Source: CAZHBA01 sp964530225
GTDB taxonomy: Bacteria; Pseudomonadota; Alphaproteobacteria; UBA6615
Assembly: GCA_964530225.1 (NCBI GenBank)
Contig: CAZHBA010000049.1
Span: forward strand, 1-64,000
DNA: 64,000 nucleotides
Direction: 5' to 3'
Part shown: positions 9,297-17,509 of the stretch, piece after piece
Layout of the letters: each line of letters begins with the position of its first letter
Numbering within the stretch: position 1 is the first letter of the stretch
The notes under the pieces: generated by a model
What the model saw: only the letters and a program-made list of their open reading frames with translations
Databases searched by the model: none
What the model was told of the DNA's origin: nothing
Translations under genes and position numbers: made by a program

Positions 9297-10499
9297 TTAT
9301 GCCGGCGCGGCCTGCCGAATGACGCGCCCAGCAACCTTCAGGCTTTGCACGGAATCGCTGGCCAGGTGGCTCCAGATGTAGGTGTCGCGTGCTAGCTTTT
9401 CGGCTAGAGGGTCCATGGGTGCGCCAGCGTAGTCATGGATTTCCATATTGAGCTCGGCCACCTCCTGGATTAAGCCGGTCGACAGATTCATCGCCAAACC
9501 GGCGTTGGTCGAATGGACCTTCTGATCGTGTTCCCACGCCACGCGCATTACAAATGAGCGCAGCGCCTCAGTGAGCATTTTCATACGCCCAATTTTTAGT
9601 TGGATAAGCTGTTGGTCCATCAGCGGTTTACCCCCCGAGATGTGAGTGTGGGCAAGGGCAATCGCTTGCTCGCAGGCGGCATCGCAGATGCCTAACCCGT
9701 TGGCGGTAAGCTCGAGGTCGCCAAACATGTCGCCCGATGATTCGCCCTCACTTCTGGCCAGGGCGCCGTTGGTCTCGCCGATCTGGTTGGCGACGGGCAC
9801 GCGCGCGTTCTGGAAAACCATTTCGCCGTTCTGATAGAAGCGCCAACCGCTTTTGTTATACACCTTGCCACTGCTGAAGCCGGGCGTGTCGGCGGATACC
9901 AGCAGCATCGTGCAGCCCTTGGTGAAATGCACCGAGGGGTCGGTTCGCACGATCAAAAAGAACGCTTTGGCGATATGGGCGTTGGCGATGAACTGCTTCT
10001 CACCGTTGAGCATCCAGTGGTCGCCATCGAGTTCGGCGCGCAGGCGCGTGCCCACCTTGGGGTCGTCGCCCGGTGGCGGTAGGCGGGTGTCGGAGCCGCT
10101 GTTGGCCTCGGTCTGGCCGGAACCCAGCACGAACGTATCGTCGGCAAGGAACGGCTTGAGGAAACGGTCGCGCTGATCCTCGGTGCAGGCGGCGGCGATC
10201 AGGTGGCTCCACTTCCAGCACTGGCTGAAGGTTTTCGACGTGGCGCTGTCGGCCTTGGCCAGTTCCGCCATCACTAGGGCCTGGGTGACGAAGTCGATGC
10301 CGTGCCCACCCCTATCTTTGGCCACCACGGCGGTACGGAAGCCCAGCTTCGAGCCTTTCTTGATCAACTCCCAGTCTATGGTATCAGCCGGGTTGGCGAT
10401 ACGATCTCGCTTCAGAGAGACTGGTTTAATTTCCTCATCAGCGAACCTCCGCGCCTTCATCTGCCAGGCACTTTGTTCTTCGTTCAGCGAAAAATCCAT
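9297..10499 (-). CDS. Acyl-CoA dehydrogenase family protein (first of a pair)
   Basis: 400 residues with the three-part fold: N-terminal helices, beta-barrel with SGQTEANSGSDTR (the flavin/substrate loop) near 145-160, and a C-terminal four-helix bundle. It oxidises an acyl-CoA to the trans-2-enoyl-CoA using FAD and passes electrons to ETF. The C-terminal end lacks the usual YGEGTSE-like segment and has a shortened LARDTYIWSHLASDSVQSLKVA. It lies 36 bases downstream of a second acyl-CoA dehydrogenase of identical length on the same strand. Substrate unknown. Confidence 0.85.
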   Translation of the reverse strand: MDFSLNEEQSAWQMKARRFADEEIKPVSLKRDRIANPADTIDWELIKKGSKLGFRTAVVAKDRGGHGIDFVTQALVMAELAKADSATSKTFSQCWKWSHLIAAACTEDQRDRFLKPFLADDTFVLGSGQTEANSGSDTRLPPPGDDPKVGTRLRAELDGDHWMLNGEKQFIANAHIAKAFFLIVRTDPSVHFTKGCTMLLVSADTPGFSSGKVYNKSGWRFYQNGEMVFQNARVPVANQIGETNGALARSEGESSGDMFGDLELTANGLGICDAACEQAIALAHTHISGGKPLMDQQLIQLKIGRMKMLTEALRSFVMRVAWEHDQKVHSTNAGLAMNLSTGLIQEVAELNMEIHDYAGAPMDPLAEKLARDTYIWSHLASDSVQSLKVAGRVIRQAAPA

Positions 10500-10535
10500 A
10501 GTGACTTCCTTATCGTCTTATTTTTTGGGCCGGAA

Positions 10536-11738
10536 TTAGCTCTGGTAGTAGCCCGCCAGAGCCTCGGCAATTCGTAGTTTGGCGTCAGTGCTGCCGTCGC
10601 CGGTGTGCAGGAACATCCGCGTGTCGTGTATGTATTTCTGCGGCGGCATGTCGCGCATAACACCCATGGCGCCGAAGCATTCGGCGGCATCCTTGGTCGC
10701 CCGATAGAGCTGCTGGGCGGTTGCCACCTGAGCGATCCTGGTCAGCGGCAGGTTGGACAGGCTACCGTCGGCCTGTGCTTCGGGGTGGTCGCTGGCCCAC
10801 GCTGCCTGCCAGATGGCGCTGCGCGCGGTTTCCAAGCTGACGGCGACACCGGCTAGCTTAGCGCCAATCGCCTGGTGTTCGATGATTGGCCGGCCGCCTT
10901 GGATTCTGATTTTGGCGTAGTCCACAGCCGCTTCGAAGGCGGCTCTGGTGACGCCAAGATTAATCGCTTGGGCAATCGGTGAGCCGCCGACGGCACCGAT
11001 ACCCAACCCGGTGCCGTTGGCCTCGAGCAAATTCTCAGCCTGTACCTGGCAGTCGCCAAGCGTTACCTCCCCGCATGCGCCGTGGTACCAGCCGCCGTCA
11101 CGGTCAATCTCGTCCACCAAAAGTCCGGGCGCGTCGTGCGGCACCAGAAACAGGCCGGTGCCGGAGCCGGTCGTCGCCTCGACGACAAACAGCTTGGCAA
11201 TGGGCGCGTTAGCGATACGGTGCTTAGTCCCGTTCAACACCCAGCCGCCGTTGGGTGCGTTCGCTGCGGTGGTTTCGAAGGTTCTCTCTTCGGAAACCGG
11301 GCGGTGGTAGTTAATGCCCAGCGCAGTGTCAGTACCCAGCTCGTGGCTGGCTATTGCCAGGTGAAAGCTGTTGTCGTCAAGGAGCGCGGGCAGGAAGCGT
11401 TCACGCTGCTCGTCGCTCATCAACCGGCCGAACAACTGGCCGCCCAATGTGGCGGTTTCCATCAGCACCGAGGCCACATCGACATCGCCGGCAGCCAGTT
11501 CCTCGGCGACTAGGCAACAGGTCAGCGTATCGGCACCGGCACCGCCCACCTCCTCAGTCAGCGCCAATGTGCGCAGACCAAGCTCGGCGGCGCTGTCGAT
11601 CATCTCAACTGGCAAGGGCGGGTCGAAGGGTTCAAGCCGATCCGGGTGGATCGCGGCAGGGGTTATTTCCTGGGTGACAAAGTCACGGACGGTGTCGCGG
11701 ATTGCGAGCTGTTCCTCGCTTAGATGAAGATCGTACAT
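10536..11738 (-). CDS. Acyl-CoA dehydrogenase family protein (second of a pair)
   Basis: 400 residues, same fold as its downstream neighbour but clearly divergent. It starts LSEEQLAIRDTVRDFV, the standard N-terminal helix, and ends with FGAMGVMRDMPPQKYIHDTRMFLHTGDGSTD, which matches the C-terminal flavin-contact region. The mid-barrel loop is SHELGTDTALG instead of the usual TEPxAGSD. Two adjacent dehydrogenases of equal size recall the alpha2-beta2 FadE pairs of steroid and cyclic-acid degradation, where one partner is non-catalytic. Whether that holds here cannot be read from sequence. Confidence 0.83.
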   Translation of the reverse strand: MYDLHLSEEQLAIRDTVRDFVTQEITPAAIHPDRLEPFDPPLPVEMIDSAAELGLRTLALTEEVGGAGADTLTCCLVAEELAAGDVDVASVLMETATLGGQLFGRLMSDEQRERFLPALLDDNSFHLAIASHELGTDTALGINYHRPVSEERTFETTAANAPNGGWVLNGTKHRIANAPIAKLFVVEATTGSGTGLFLVPHDAPGLLVDEIDRDGGWYHGACGEVTLGDCQVQAENLLEANGTGLGIGAVGGSPIAQAINLGVTRAAFEAAVDYAKIRIQGGRPIIEHQAIGAKLAGVAVSLETARSAIWQAAWASDHPEAQADGSLSNLPLTRIAQVATAQQLYRATKDAAECFGAMGVMRDMPPQKYIHDTRMFLHTGDGSTDAKLRIAEALAGYYQS

Positions 11739-11875
11739 CGTTTTTTTTGCTCTTAATTAATCGGGCCTGGAGGGACCGGGCGGGAACGGTCGGCTCGCGC
11801 CGGCCAGCACATCGCCAATGATAGATGAAAAGCCGGCCAGAGTAGAGTCGCCGACAATATTTTCTGGATATGTCC

Positions 11876-12949
11876 CTATGCCGCGGCATCCTTAGCCAAA
11901 TCGTCGCGGACCCGTGGCATCACCTCCTCGGCGAACAGTCGCATCGAGCGCATGGTCTGGTCGTGGCTCAGCCCGCCGAAGCGCATCTCCGCCATCCAGT
12001 GGTTGGTACCGCCTTTGCGCGCATAGGTCAGGACCCGTTGCGCCACGGTGTCGGGATCGCCGAAGGCGCTGCCCCAATTAGACAGATCGTCATAGCCCAC
12101 TCGGGCGTGCGCCTTGCGGATCGTGTCATAAACTTCATAACCGGGATGGACTGGCTGGTCGGGTGCGCCCGGCAGAACCTTTTGGAACAAATCGTGATAC
12201 CACATGGCATGTTCCTCAGCTTCTGCCTTGGCGGTAGCGTCGTCTTCGGCGACATAGGTCTGCATCAGCAGCGGCTGGTCGAACGCCATCGGGTCGTGTC
12301 CGGCGGTGCGCATAAGTTCGCTGTAAAGATCCCATTGCTCTTCGACCGTGTCGATGCTGGTGAAACGGGGTGCGCGCAGGATCGACAGGCCCTTTTCCGC
12401 CGCCAGTTGATAGGACGGCGACGATACCGCGGCCATATAGATTGGCGGGTAGGGCTGCTGCACTGGCTTGGGAAACAACGTGACGTCATTACACGACCAG
12501 AACTTACCCTCATAATTGAAATTTTCTTGGGTGAAGGTGCCGAGCAGCATCTCTAGGCCTTCGTTGAAGCGGTCGCGGGACTCTTCCGGGTCCATGCCGA
12601 AGCCGGCAAATTCCTTCGGCTGGTAGGCACGTCCCAACCCGAGAAGCAAACGGCCGTTGCTCAACATGTCGACCAGTGCCGCTTGTTCGGCAACCCGCAC
12701 CGGATGTTGCAGCGGCAGCAATACCACCGAGGTGCCGATCTTGATCCGCTTGGTGCGTTGCGCGATGGCGGCGGCCAGCGTCAGCGTATCGCCCAGAATG
12801 CCGTAGATGGAGAAATGGTGCTCGGGTAGCCAGATGGAGTCGAACTCCAATTCTTCGGCGAGTTCGATTTCTTCCAGGAACTCGCTGAACACCTGCGCCT
12901 GGGGTACGTTGCCGTACTCGCTGAATAGGTACATCAGACCGAATTGCAT
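11876..12949 (-). CDS. LLM-class (luciferase-like) flavin-dependent oxidoreductase
   Basis: 357 residues, TIM-barrel of the bacterial luciferase family. Family marks are the N-terminal MQFGLMYLFSEYG strand, WLPEHHFS (the conserved His pair on the barrel), the GTSVVLLPLQHPVRVAEQAA segment, and GRLLLGLGRAYQPKEF for phosphate binding. Members use reduced FMN, or F420 in some lineages, and oxygen to attack a substrate. It heads a minus-strand block with the two acyl-CoA dehydrogenases (gap 137 bases), so a shared catabolic role is inferred but the compound is unknown. Confidence 0.85.
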   Translation of the reverse strand: MQFGLMYLFSEYGNVPQAQVFSEFLEEIELAEELEFDSIWLPEHHFSIYGILGDTLTLAAAIAQRTKRIKIGTSVVLLPLQHPVRVAEQAALVDMLSNGRLLLGLGRAYQPKEFAGFGMDPEESRDRFNEGLEMLLGTFTQENFNYEGKFWSCNDVTLFPKPVQQPYPPIYMAAVSSPSYQLAAEKGLSILRAPRFTSIDTVEEQWDLYSELMRTAGHDPMAFDQPLLMQTYVAEDDATAKAEAEEHAMWYHDLFQKVLPGAPDQPVHPGYEVYDTIRKAHARVGYDDLSNWGSAFGDPDTVAQRVLTYARKGGTNHWMAEMRFGGLSHDQTMRSMRLFAEEVMPRVRDDLAKDAAA

Positions 12950-13147
12950 AACGGTTCCCTTCTGTTGTTTGTCGCGGCGTTATTCAGACTGCCGCTTATA
13001 TTGCCCGATGAATAATATTCGCCATTTCCGCGGAATGACACCTCGGCGGGGATAAAGTTCTCTCTATCAAATCTCCCATTTCTGGCCAGGAGTGGGCTTT
13101 AGCGCTAAATATCTTCTCCGACCGGCAATCTCAACCTGGGTAAATCC

Positions 13148-13795
13148 GTGCCGAACGCCGCCGTTACTACCTCGCAGCTCGTGCTCGACCATATAGCCGT
13201 TGCCGCCGCTTCGTTGGCCGAGGGCATCGCCCATGTCGAGGCAGCGCTCGGCGTGGAAATGCCGGTCGGCGGCAAGCACCGTGAGATGGGAACGCATAAC
13301 CAGCTTCTGCGTTTGGGTGACGGACTGTACCTTGAGGTTATCACCATCGATCCCGATGCGCCGCCGCCGGCGCGTGCACGGTGGTTCGCCCTCGATTACT
13401 TCGGCTCCGCGCCGCCACGCTTAGCGACATGGATCGCGCGAACCGGCGATCTCGGTGCGGCACTCGCCACCGCACCCAAGGCGTCGGGCCCGCCGATACA
13501 GGTCAGCCGGGGTGAGCTGACTTGGCATATCTCGGTGCCCGAGGACGGCTCCATGCCCTTCGACGGTGCCTATCCGACCTTGATCGAGTGGCCGCTTGGC
13601 CCCCATCTGACCTCGTGCATGCCTGATCTTGGCTGCAGCCTCGAGCAACTACAAATCGAGCACCCGGATGCTGAAGCCATCCGTGGCTATATAGATCCCG
13701 TTTTCGACGACGCCCGTGTCGACATTGAGACAGGTCCGCAGGTCCGGCTAACAGTGCGCATAGCGACACCGCGGGGTGTCTGCACTCTCAGCTAA
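13148..13795 (+). CDS. VOC-family protein (glyoxalase-like domain)
   Basis: 215 residues starting at GTG with only a weak ribosome site (TGGG). The opening QLVLDHIAVAAASLAEGIAHVEAALGV is a typical betaalphabetabetabeta module entry with the metal-ligand His. A second ligand position lies in GTHNQLLRLGDGLYLEVITID, and a second half-module follows. It is closest to the one-chain Glyoxalase_3 type. Such proteins are metal-dependent lyases or isomerases or carriers, and the substrate cannot be inferred. The neighbours on both sides are unrelated. Confidence 0.75.
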   Translation: MPNAAVTTSQLVLDHIAVAAASLAEGIAHVEAALGVEMPVGGKHREMGTHNQLLRLGDGLYLEVITIDPDAPPPARARWFALDYFGSAPPRLATWIARTGDLGAALATAPKASGPPIQVSRGELTWHISVPEDGSMPFDGAYPTLIEWPLGPHLTSCMPDLGCSLEQLQIEHPDAEAIRGYIDPVFDDARVDIETGPQVRLTVRIATPRGVCTLS

Positions 13796-13831
13796 AACCG
13801 GTTCGGGTGCACCCAACCCCGTCACCGCTGG

Positions 13832-14032
13832 TCATCGCGACATGCTGCCGTCAGACGTGAAGAATTCCCTCCCCCTCAGTGAATAGGCTATCATGAGCAG
13901 CTCTTCCTGCTCGCGCTGGCCAACACCGTTTTTTTCGAGTGCGGTGAGAATATTGTCGAGCACAGCGACATATTCCTGTTCACCGATATTCATGCCCTTG
14001 TGCGCCTCAAGCATATCCTTGCCGCGATAGGT
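13832..14032 (-). pseudogene. Group 1 truncated haemoglobin, C-terminal fragment
   Basis: Read leftwards from 14032 this gives TYRGKDM, then LEAHKGMNIGEQEY, ILTALEKNGVGQREQEELLMIAYSL, the E-F-G-H helix region of group 1 truncated haemoglobins, with the proximal His in EAHKGM. The heme distal half and the start are missing, and a TAG lies immediately upstream in frame. The last residues (GREFFTSDGSMSR) also depart from the normal EIVRV-like tail, so the 3' end is shifted too. A 60-codon open frame (13832-14014) remains by chance. It meets a receiver-domain fragment head to head at 14031-14033. Confidence 0.75.
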
Positions 14033-14219
14033 CTACGGTCCGAAACTAGCGGCCAAGGCCAAAGACCATTATCCAAAACTGAAGCTGGTGTTCATGTCAG
14101 GCTATGCCGCCGATCTCTACACCCACGACAAGATACCTAGCTTTGTCGAGATGTTGTTGAATAAGCCGTTTCGGCTGGCCGAACTTTCCAAGGCCGTGCA
14201 AGGCACGCTAGTGGCATAA
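14031..14219 (+). pseudogene. Receiver (CheY-like) domain fragment, C-terminal part
   Basis: This frame has no start codon and follows a TAG at 14028-14030. It reads YGPKLAAKAKDHYPKLKLVF, MSGYAADL, then LLNKPFRLAELSKAVQ before TAA. GPxLA, LKLVFMSGYA (beta-4 with the conserved Ser/Thr position) and the KPF lysine of beta-5 are typical of receiver domains at the C-terminus of hybrid histidine kinases or response regulators. The phospho-acceptor Asp and everything before it are gone. It starts exactly where the truncated-haemoglobin fragment on the other strand begins. Confidence 0.75.
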
Positions 14220-14246
14220 ATACGCCAGCGGCGCAAAAGCCATATC

Positions 14247-15365
14247 TCAGGGCTGCGCGCGCGGGATTAGCCAGGTCACGTGGCCCATTTTACGTCCTGG
14301 CCGGGTTTCGGCCTTGCCATAGAGATGCAGCCGTGTCGCCGGATCGGCGAGATACGTCTGCCAATTGTCCACATCATCACCGATGAGGTTTTTCATCGTC
14401 GCGTCGGCGTGGCGTTCGGTCGAACCCAGCGGCAGGCCGCAAACCGTGCGCACCAGTAATTCGAATTGACTGATTGCGCAGGCGTCGATGGTCCAATGCC
14501 CCGAATTATGCGGTCGCGGCGCGATTTCGTTGACCAAAACACTTCCGTTCCGCGCCACGAACATCTCGACCGTAAGCAGGCCGACGATTTCAAGGTTTTC
14601 GATCAACCGCCGCGCAACGTTGGTCGCGGCGGCGGCAGTGTCGCCAGAGATTGGGGCCGGCACAGTGGTTTCAGCAAGAATGTGATTGGCGTGGCGGTTC
14701 TCGACCGGAACGTAACTGGCTTGGGCGCCGTCGGTTGCGCGCGCAGCAATGACCGAGATTTCCCGCTCGAACTCGATGAAACCTTCGAGAATGGCGCCGC
14801 CAGTGGATATCCCGGCGCCGGAGTTGGCCCAGGCCGCATCCAGATCGGTGCTGGGCTCGATGCGAACCTGTCCTTTGCCGTCGTAGCCCAGGCGCGCTGT
14901 TTTCAATATTGCGGGGGTGCCCAGGTTGGCGACCGCACTGGCCAATTCGCAACTGTCGGTAATAGCGTGGTAAGGCGCCGTGGCAATGCCGGCAGCAGTA
15001 ACAAAATCCTTTTCCTTGACCCGGTCTTGGGCGATCGCCAACGCACCAGAGTTCGGCCGCACGGCAATACGCGCTTCGAGATATTCGACGCTTTCCAGTG
15101 GGATATTTTCGAACTCCAGTGTCGCCACATCGATGTCAGCGGCGAATCGGTCAAGGGCGCCGGTATTCTCGAATGTCGCGATGGTAGTTTGGTGCGCGAC
15201 CTGCGCCGCCGGTTCATCGGGCGATTGGCAAAAAACGTGGCTGCGGTAACCGAGCTGGGCTGCCGCGGTCGCCGTCATGCGGCCGAGTTGGCCACCGCCG
15301 ATAATGCCGATAGTGGCACCCGGCGCGAACACTGCTGGCGTATCACTACCGGGCATAACGGTCAC
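14247..15365 (-). CDS. purK: 5-(carboxyamino)imidazole ribonucleotide synthase
   Basis: 372 residues, an ATP-grasp enzyme that carboxylates AIR at the amino group using ATP and bicarbonate in purine synthesis. The N-terminal GIIGGGQLGRM is the family opening, followed by the ATP-grasp core with LKTARLGYDGKGQ for nucleotide binding and VNEIAPRPHNSGHW, which carries metal and substrate ligands. The frame begins at GTG 15365, overlapping the purE stop as GTGA. ATG 15356 is the alternative. The overlap implies translational coupling with purE. Confidence 0.95.
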   Translation of the reverse strand: MTVMPGSDTPAVFAPGATIGIIGGGQLGRMTATAAAQLGYRSHVFCQSPDEPAAQVAHQTTIATFENTGALDRFAADIDVATLEFENIPLESVEYLEARIAVRPNSGALAIAQDRVKEKDFVTAAGIATAPYHAITDSCELASAVANLGTPAILKTARLGYDGKGQVRIEPSTDLDAAWANSGAGISTGGAILEGFIEFEREISVIAARATDGAQASYVPVENRHANHILAETTVPAPISGDTAAAATNVARRLIENLEIVGLLTVEMFVARNGSVLVNEIAPRPHNSGHWTIDACAISQFELLVRTVCGLPLGSTERHADATMKNLIGDDVDNWQTYLADPATRLHLYGKAETRPGRKMGHVTWLIPRAQP

Positions 15366-15853
15366 GCGTTGTCGGCAGGCACTTCAGCGACGCCGTCTGT
15401 TTGCTGGGCACGCCAATCGTCGAGGGCCTGCGCCACCGTGGCGTTCTCCCCGGCAATAATCGCGGCGGCCAGCAGGGCGGCGTTGATGGCCCCAGCGCGT
15501 CCGATGGCCAGGGTGCCGACCGGAATGCCCGCCGGCATCTGAACGATCGACAGCAGGCTATCCATGCCGCTCAGCGCCTTGCTCTCGATCGGTACGCCAA
15601 GCACCGGCACGGGTGTCATCGATGCGGTCATACCAGGTAGGTGGGCGGCGCCGCCAGCGCCGGCAATAATTGCCTTGAGGCCGCGCGAGCGGGCGGACTT
15701 CGCATAATCTGCCAGGCGGTCGGGTGTTCGATGGGCCGAAACGATACGCACCTCGTGCTCGACACTCAGAGCTTCGAGGGTCTCTACGGCATGCTGCATG
15801 GTCTGCCAGTCCGACTGGCTACCCATGATAATTCCGACGGCGGGGCTCGCCAT
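15362..15853 (-). CDS. purE: N5-carboxyaminoimidazole ribonucleotide mutase
   Basis: 163 residues from ATG 15853 (MASPAVGIIMGSQSD), which has GGAG about ten bases upstream. A longer frame to 15880 is not supported. The class I PurE marks are GSQSDW near the start, VSAHRTPDRL with the catalytic His, and AGGAAHLPGM. It moves the carboxyl group of N5-CAIR to carbon 4, the step after PurK. First gene of the purEK unit. Upstream lies the broken diguanylate-cyclase gene on the other strand. Confidence 0.95.
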   Translation of the reverse strand: MASPAVGIIMGSQSDWQTMQHAVETLEALSVEHEVRIVSAHRTPDRLADYAKSARSRGLKAIIAGAGGAAHLPGMTASMTPVPVLGVPIESKALSGMDSLLSIVQMPAGIPVGTLAIGRAGAINAALLAAAIIAGENATVAQALDDWRAQQTDGVAEVPADNA

Positions 15854-16015
15854 GGTTAACGTCTCCAGTTGGGCGCACAAGGGGCCGGAAAAGGCGTGGA
15901 TTATAGGTTTGCATACCTTTAGCGCAAGTTACTCACACACAATATTACCATGAATATTTTACATACAATTGTTGCCATGACGAATTATTAACGTTCTGGA
16001 GCGAGGAAAGGTCAT

Positions 16016-16762
16016 ATGAAAGTCGGGCTCATCAAGACTACAGGGTCCGTCCGGTAGTACCCGCGAGCAACGCCCGCGCTGCGGGCCGTGCCTACGCCGC
16101 GCGCTTCACCGCTAATACCACCGCTTCGGCTCCCACGACTGATGTTGCGACGATTGCCGGTATTCCCGGTGATGAACTGACCGCCAAAGCCTGCGACGCT
16201 ATTGAGCTGTTGATGCACGAAGTGCAGCGCATGCGTCCGGAGCTTGAGAAAGCGGAAAACATGTTATTTATCTCGAAAAATTAGCTGACGAAGGTTTTTT
16301 GGTTCCGGTCGCTAACCGGCGTGCTTTCGTGCGCGAGCTGACCCGTATTGTGGCTTACTCCGAACGTTACAATTCGGTGTCCAGCATTTTGTATTTCGAC
16401 ATCGACGGCTTTAAAGAAATTAACGACCAATACGGCCATGTCGCCGGTGATGCGGCACTACAGCATATCAGCGAGATTTTTGTACTCAATGTTCGTGAAT
16501 CCGATGTCGTCGACCGTCTGGGCGACGATGAATTTGGTGTCATATTAGCGTAGTCCGATACCGAAACGGCAGCAGAAAAGGCGGTGCGATTGGCCTAGGT
16601 GATCGAATCCACGCGGCTCATTTGGGAGAATTTGGGGCTTAAGGTACGCGTGTCGTATGGGGTCTATACGTTTTTTGGTAAAGAAAATACTGGTGAAGCA
16701 CTGCAACGCGCTAACCGCGCATGTATCAACAGAAGCTGGTCCGGGCTGCAGCCGCAAGCTAA
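16016..16762 (+). pseudogene. Diguanylate cyclase (GGDEF) gene with several lesions
   Basis: A GAGGAAAG site precedes ATG 16016. The product can be followed through three frames: MKVGLIKTTGSVR stops at TAG 16055; the next frame continues RPVVPASNARAAG and IAGIPGDELTAKACDAIELL to about 16265; a third frame then gives YLEKLADEGF, VANRRAFVRELTR, ILYFDIDGFKEINDQYGH and RLGDDEFGVILA. In-frame TAG codons follow at 16551-16553 and 16596-16598, and a further shift near 16720 restores MYQQKLVRAAAAS and TAA at 16760-16762. The signature is GDDEF, not GGDEF. The intact family is a conserved alphaproteobacterial cyclase. At least three shifts and two stops make this a true pseudogene. Confidence 0.85.
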
Positions 16763-16781
16763 CGAGTCACGGGTTACTGAT

Positions 16782-16997
16782 TCAGGCGATGATGTCGGGT
16801 AGTAGAAGATCTTCCAGCCGCGTAATTTCGTCCCTCAATACCAGTTTGCGTTTTTTTAACCGCTGTATTTGTAGCTGGTCGAAAGGCGCTTCGTCAGAGA
16901 TTTGGTCGATGACGTCGTTCAGGTCGCGGTGCTCGCTTTGAAGCGCTTCCAGACGTTGCCGCAGTTCTTCTTTATCGGGTGTGTTTTTGGCCGCCAC
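16782..16997 (-). CDS. YdcH-family (DUF465) small protein
   Basis: 71 residues from GTG 16997, which has AGGA six bases upstream. An ATG at 17057 would add 20 unusual residues. The sequence is a helical hairpin: ELRQRLEALQSEHRDLNDVID, then LKKRKLVLRDEITRLEDLL. The RLKKRKLxLKDEI segment is the family signature. YdcH-like proteins are short, soluble, coiled-coil proteins of unknown role, common in multiple copies in alphaproteobacteria. A second, shorter relative lies divergently at 17249. Confidence 0.82.
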   Translation of the reverse strand: MAAKNTPDKEELRQRLEALQSEHRDLNDVIDQISDEAPFDQLQIQRLKKRKLVLRDEITRLEDLLLPDIIA

Positions 16998-17248
16998 GTT
17001 TATTCCTGTCGAACGCGTATTCCCACCTTTTATTGCCGTATATCGACTCATCGCCATATATCGACGGCATCGAAAAGTATAGCAAAAAAGGCACGAACAG
17101 GTTGCACCATTCTACCCTTTTTTGGCAATTAACTATGGTGCGAGGTGATGCAAAAATTGTTATTGCGTTGCAGCAAGGTACTTTGCAAATCAAGCGAATC
17201 TGAACTAGAATTATCCCATTACAGAAGATCCAAAAGGAGGTGATGTTG

Positions 17249-17416
17249 GTGTCGATGGAAACCAGTGTTGACGAGTTGAAACTAAAGCACGCAAATCTAG
17301 ATCATCAGCTCGACGAAGAAAGACAGCGACCTCAACCAGACCAATTCGTTATTTTGCAGCTCAAACGGGAAAAATTAAAACTCAAAGACGCGATCGCACA
17401 TTTGGGAGTCGCGTGA
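17249..17416 (+). CDS. Second, very short YdcH-like (DUF465) protein
   Basis: 55 residues, shorter than usual gene-calling cut-offs. AAGGAGG ends at 17240, giving a spacing of 8 to GTG 17249. ATG 17243, TTG 17246 and ATG 17255 are in the same frame. The product contains ETSVDELKLKHANLDHQLDEE and LQLKREKLKLKDAIAHL. The LKREKLKLKDxI segment is the DUF465 signature, matching the neighbour at 16782. A terminator follows 32 bases after the stop, so promoter, ribosome site, frame and terminator form a tidy unit. Function unknown. Confidence 0.75.
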   Translation: MSMETSVDELKLKHANLDHQLDEERQRPQPDQFVILQLKREKLKLKDAIAHLGVA

Positions 17417-17448
17417 GCCCGATGACCTTACGAAGAGTATGATTAGAG

Positions 17449-17481
17449 CGGACGGCCGATAAGGCCGCCCGTTTTTGTTTT
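17449..17481 (+). terminator. Intrinsic terminator after the short YdcH-like gene
   Basis: CGGACGGCC at about 17449-17457 pairs with GGCCGCCCG at 17463-17471, with a single mismatch, around a GATAA loop. TTTTTG and TTTTT follow. Good Rho-independent terminator on the plus strand. Confidence 0.8.
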
Positions 17482-17509
17482 TGCGGTTTATACTACCGCG
17501 ACCGAAGCG

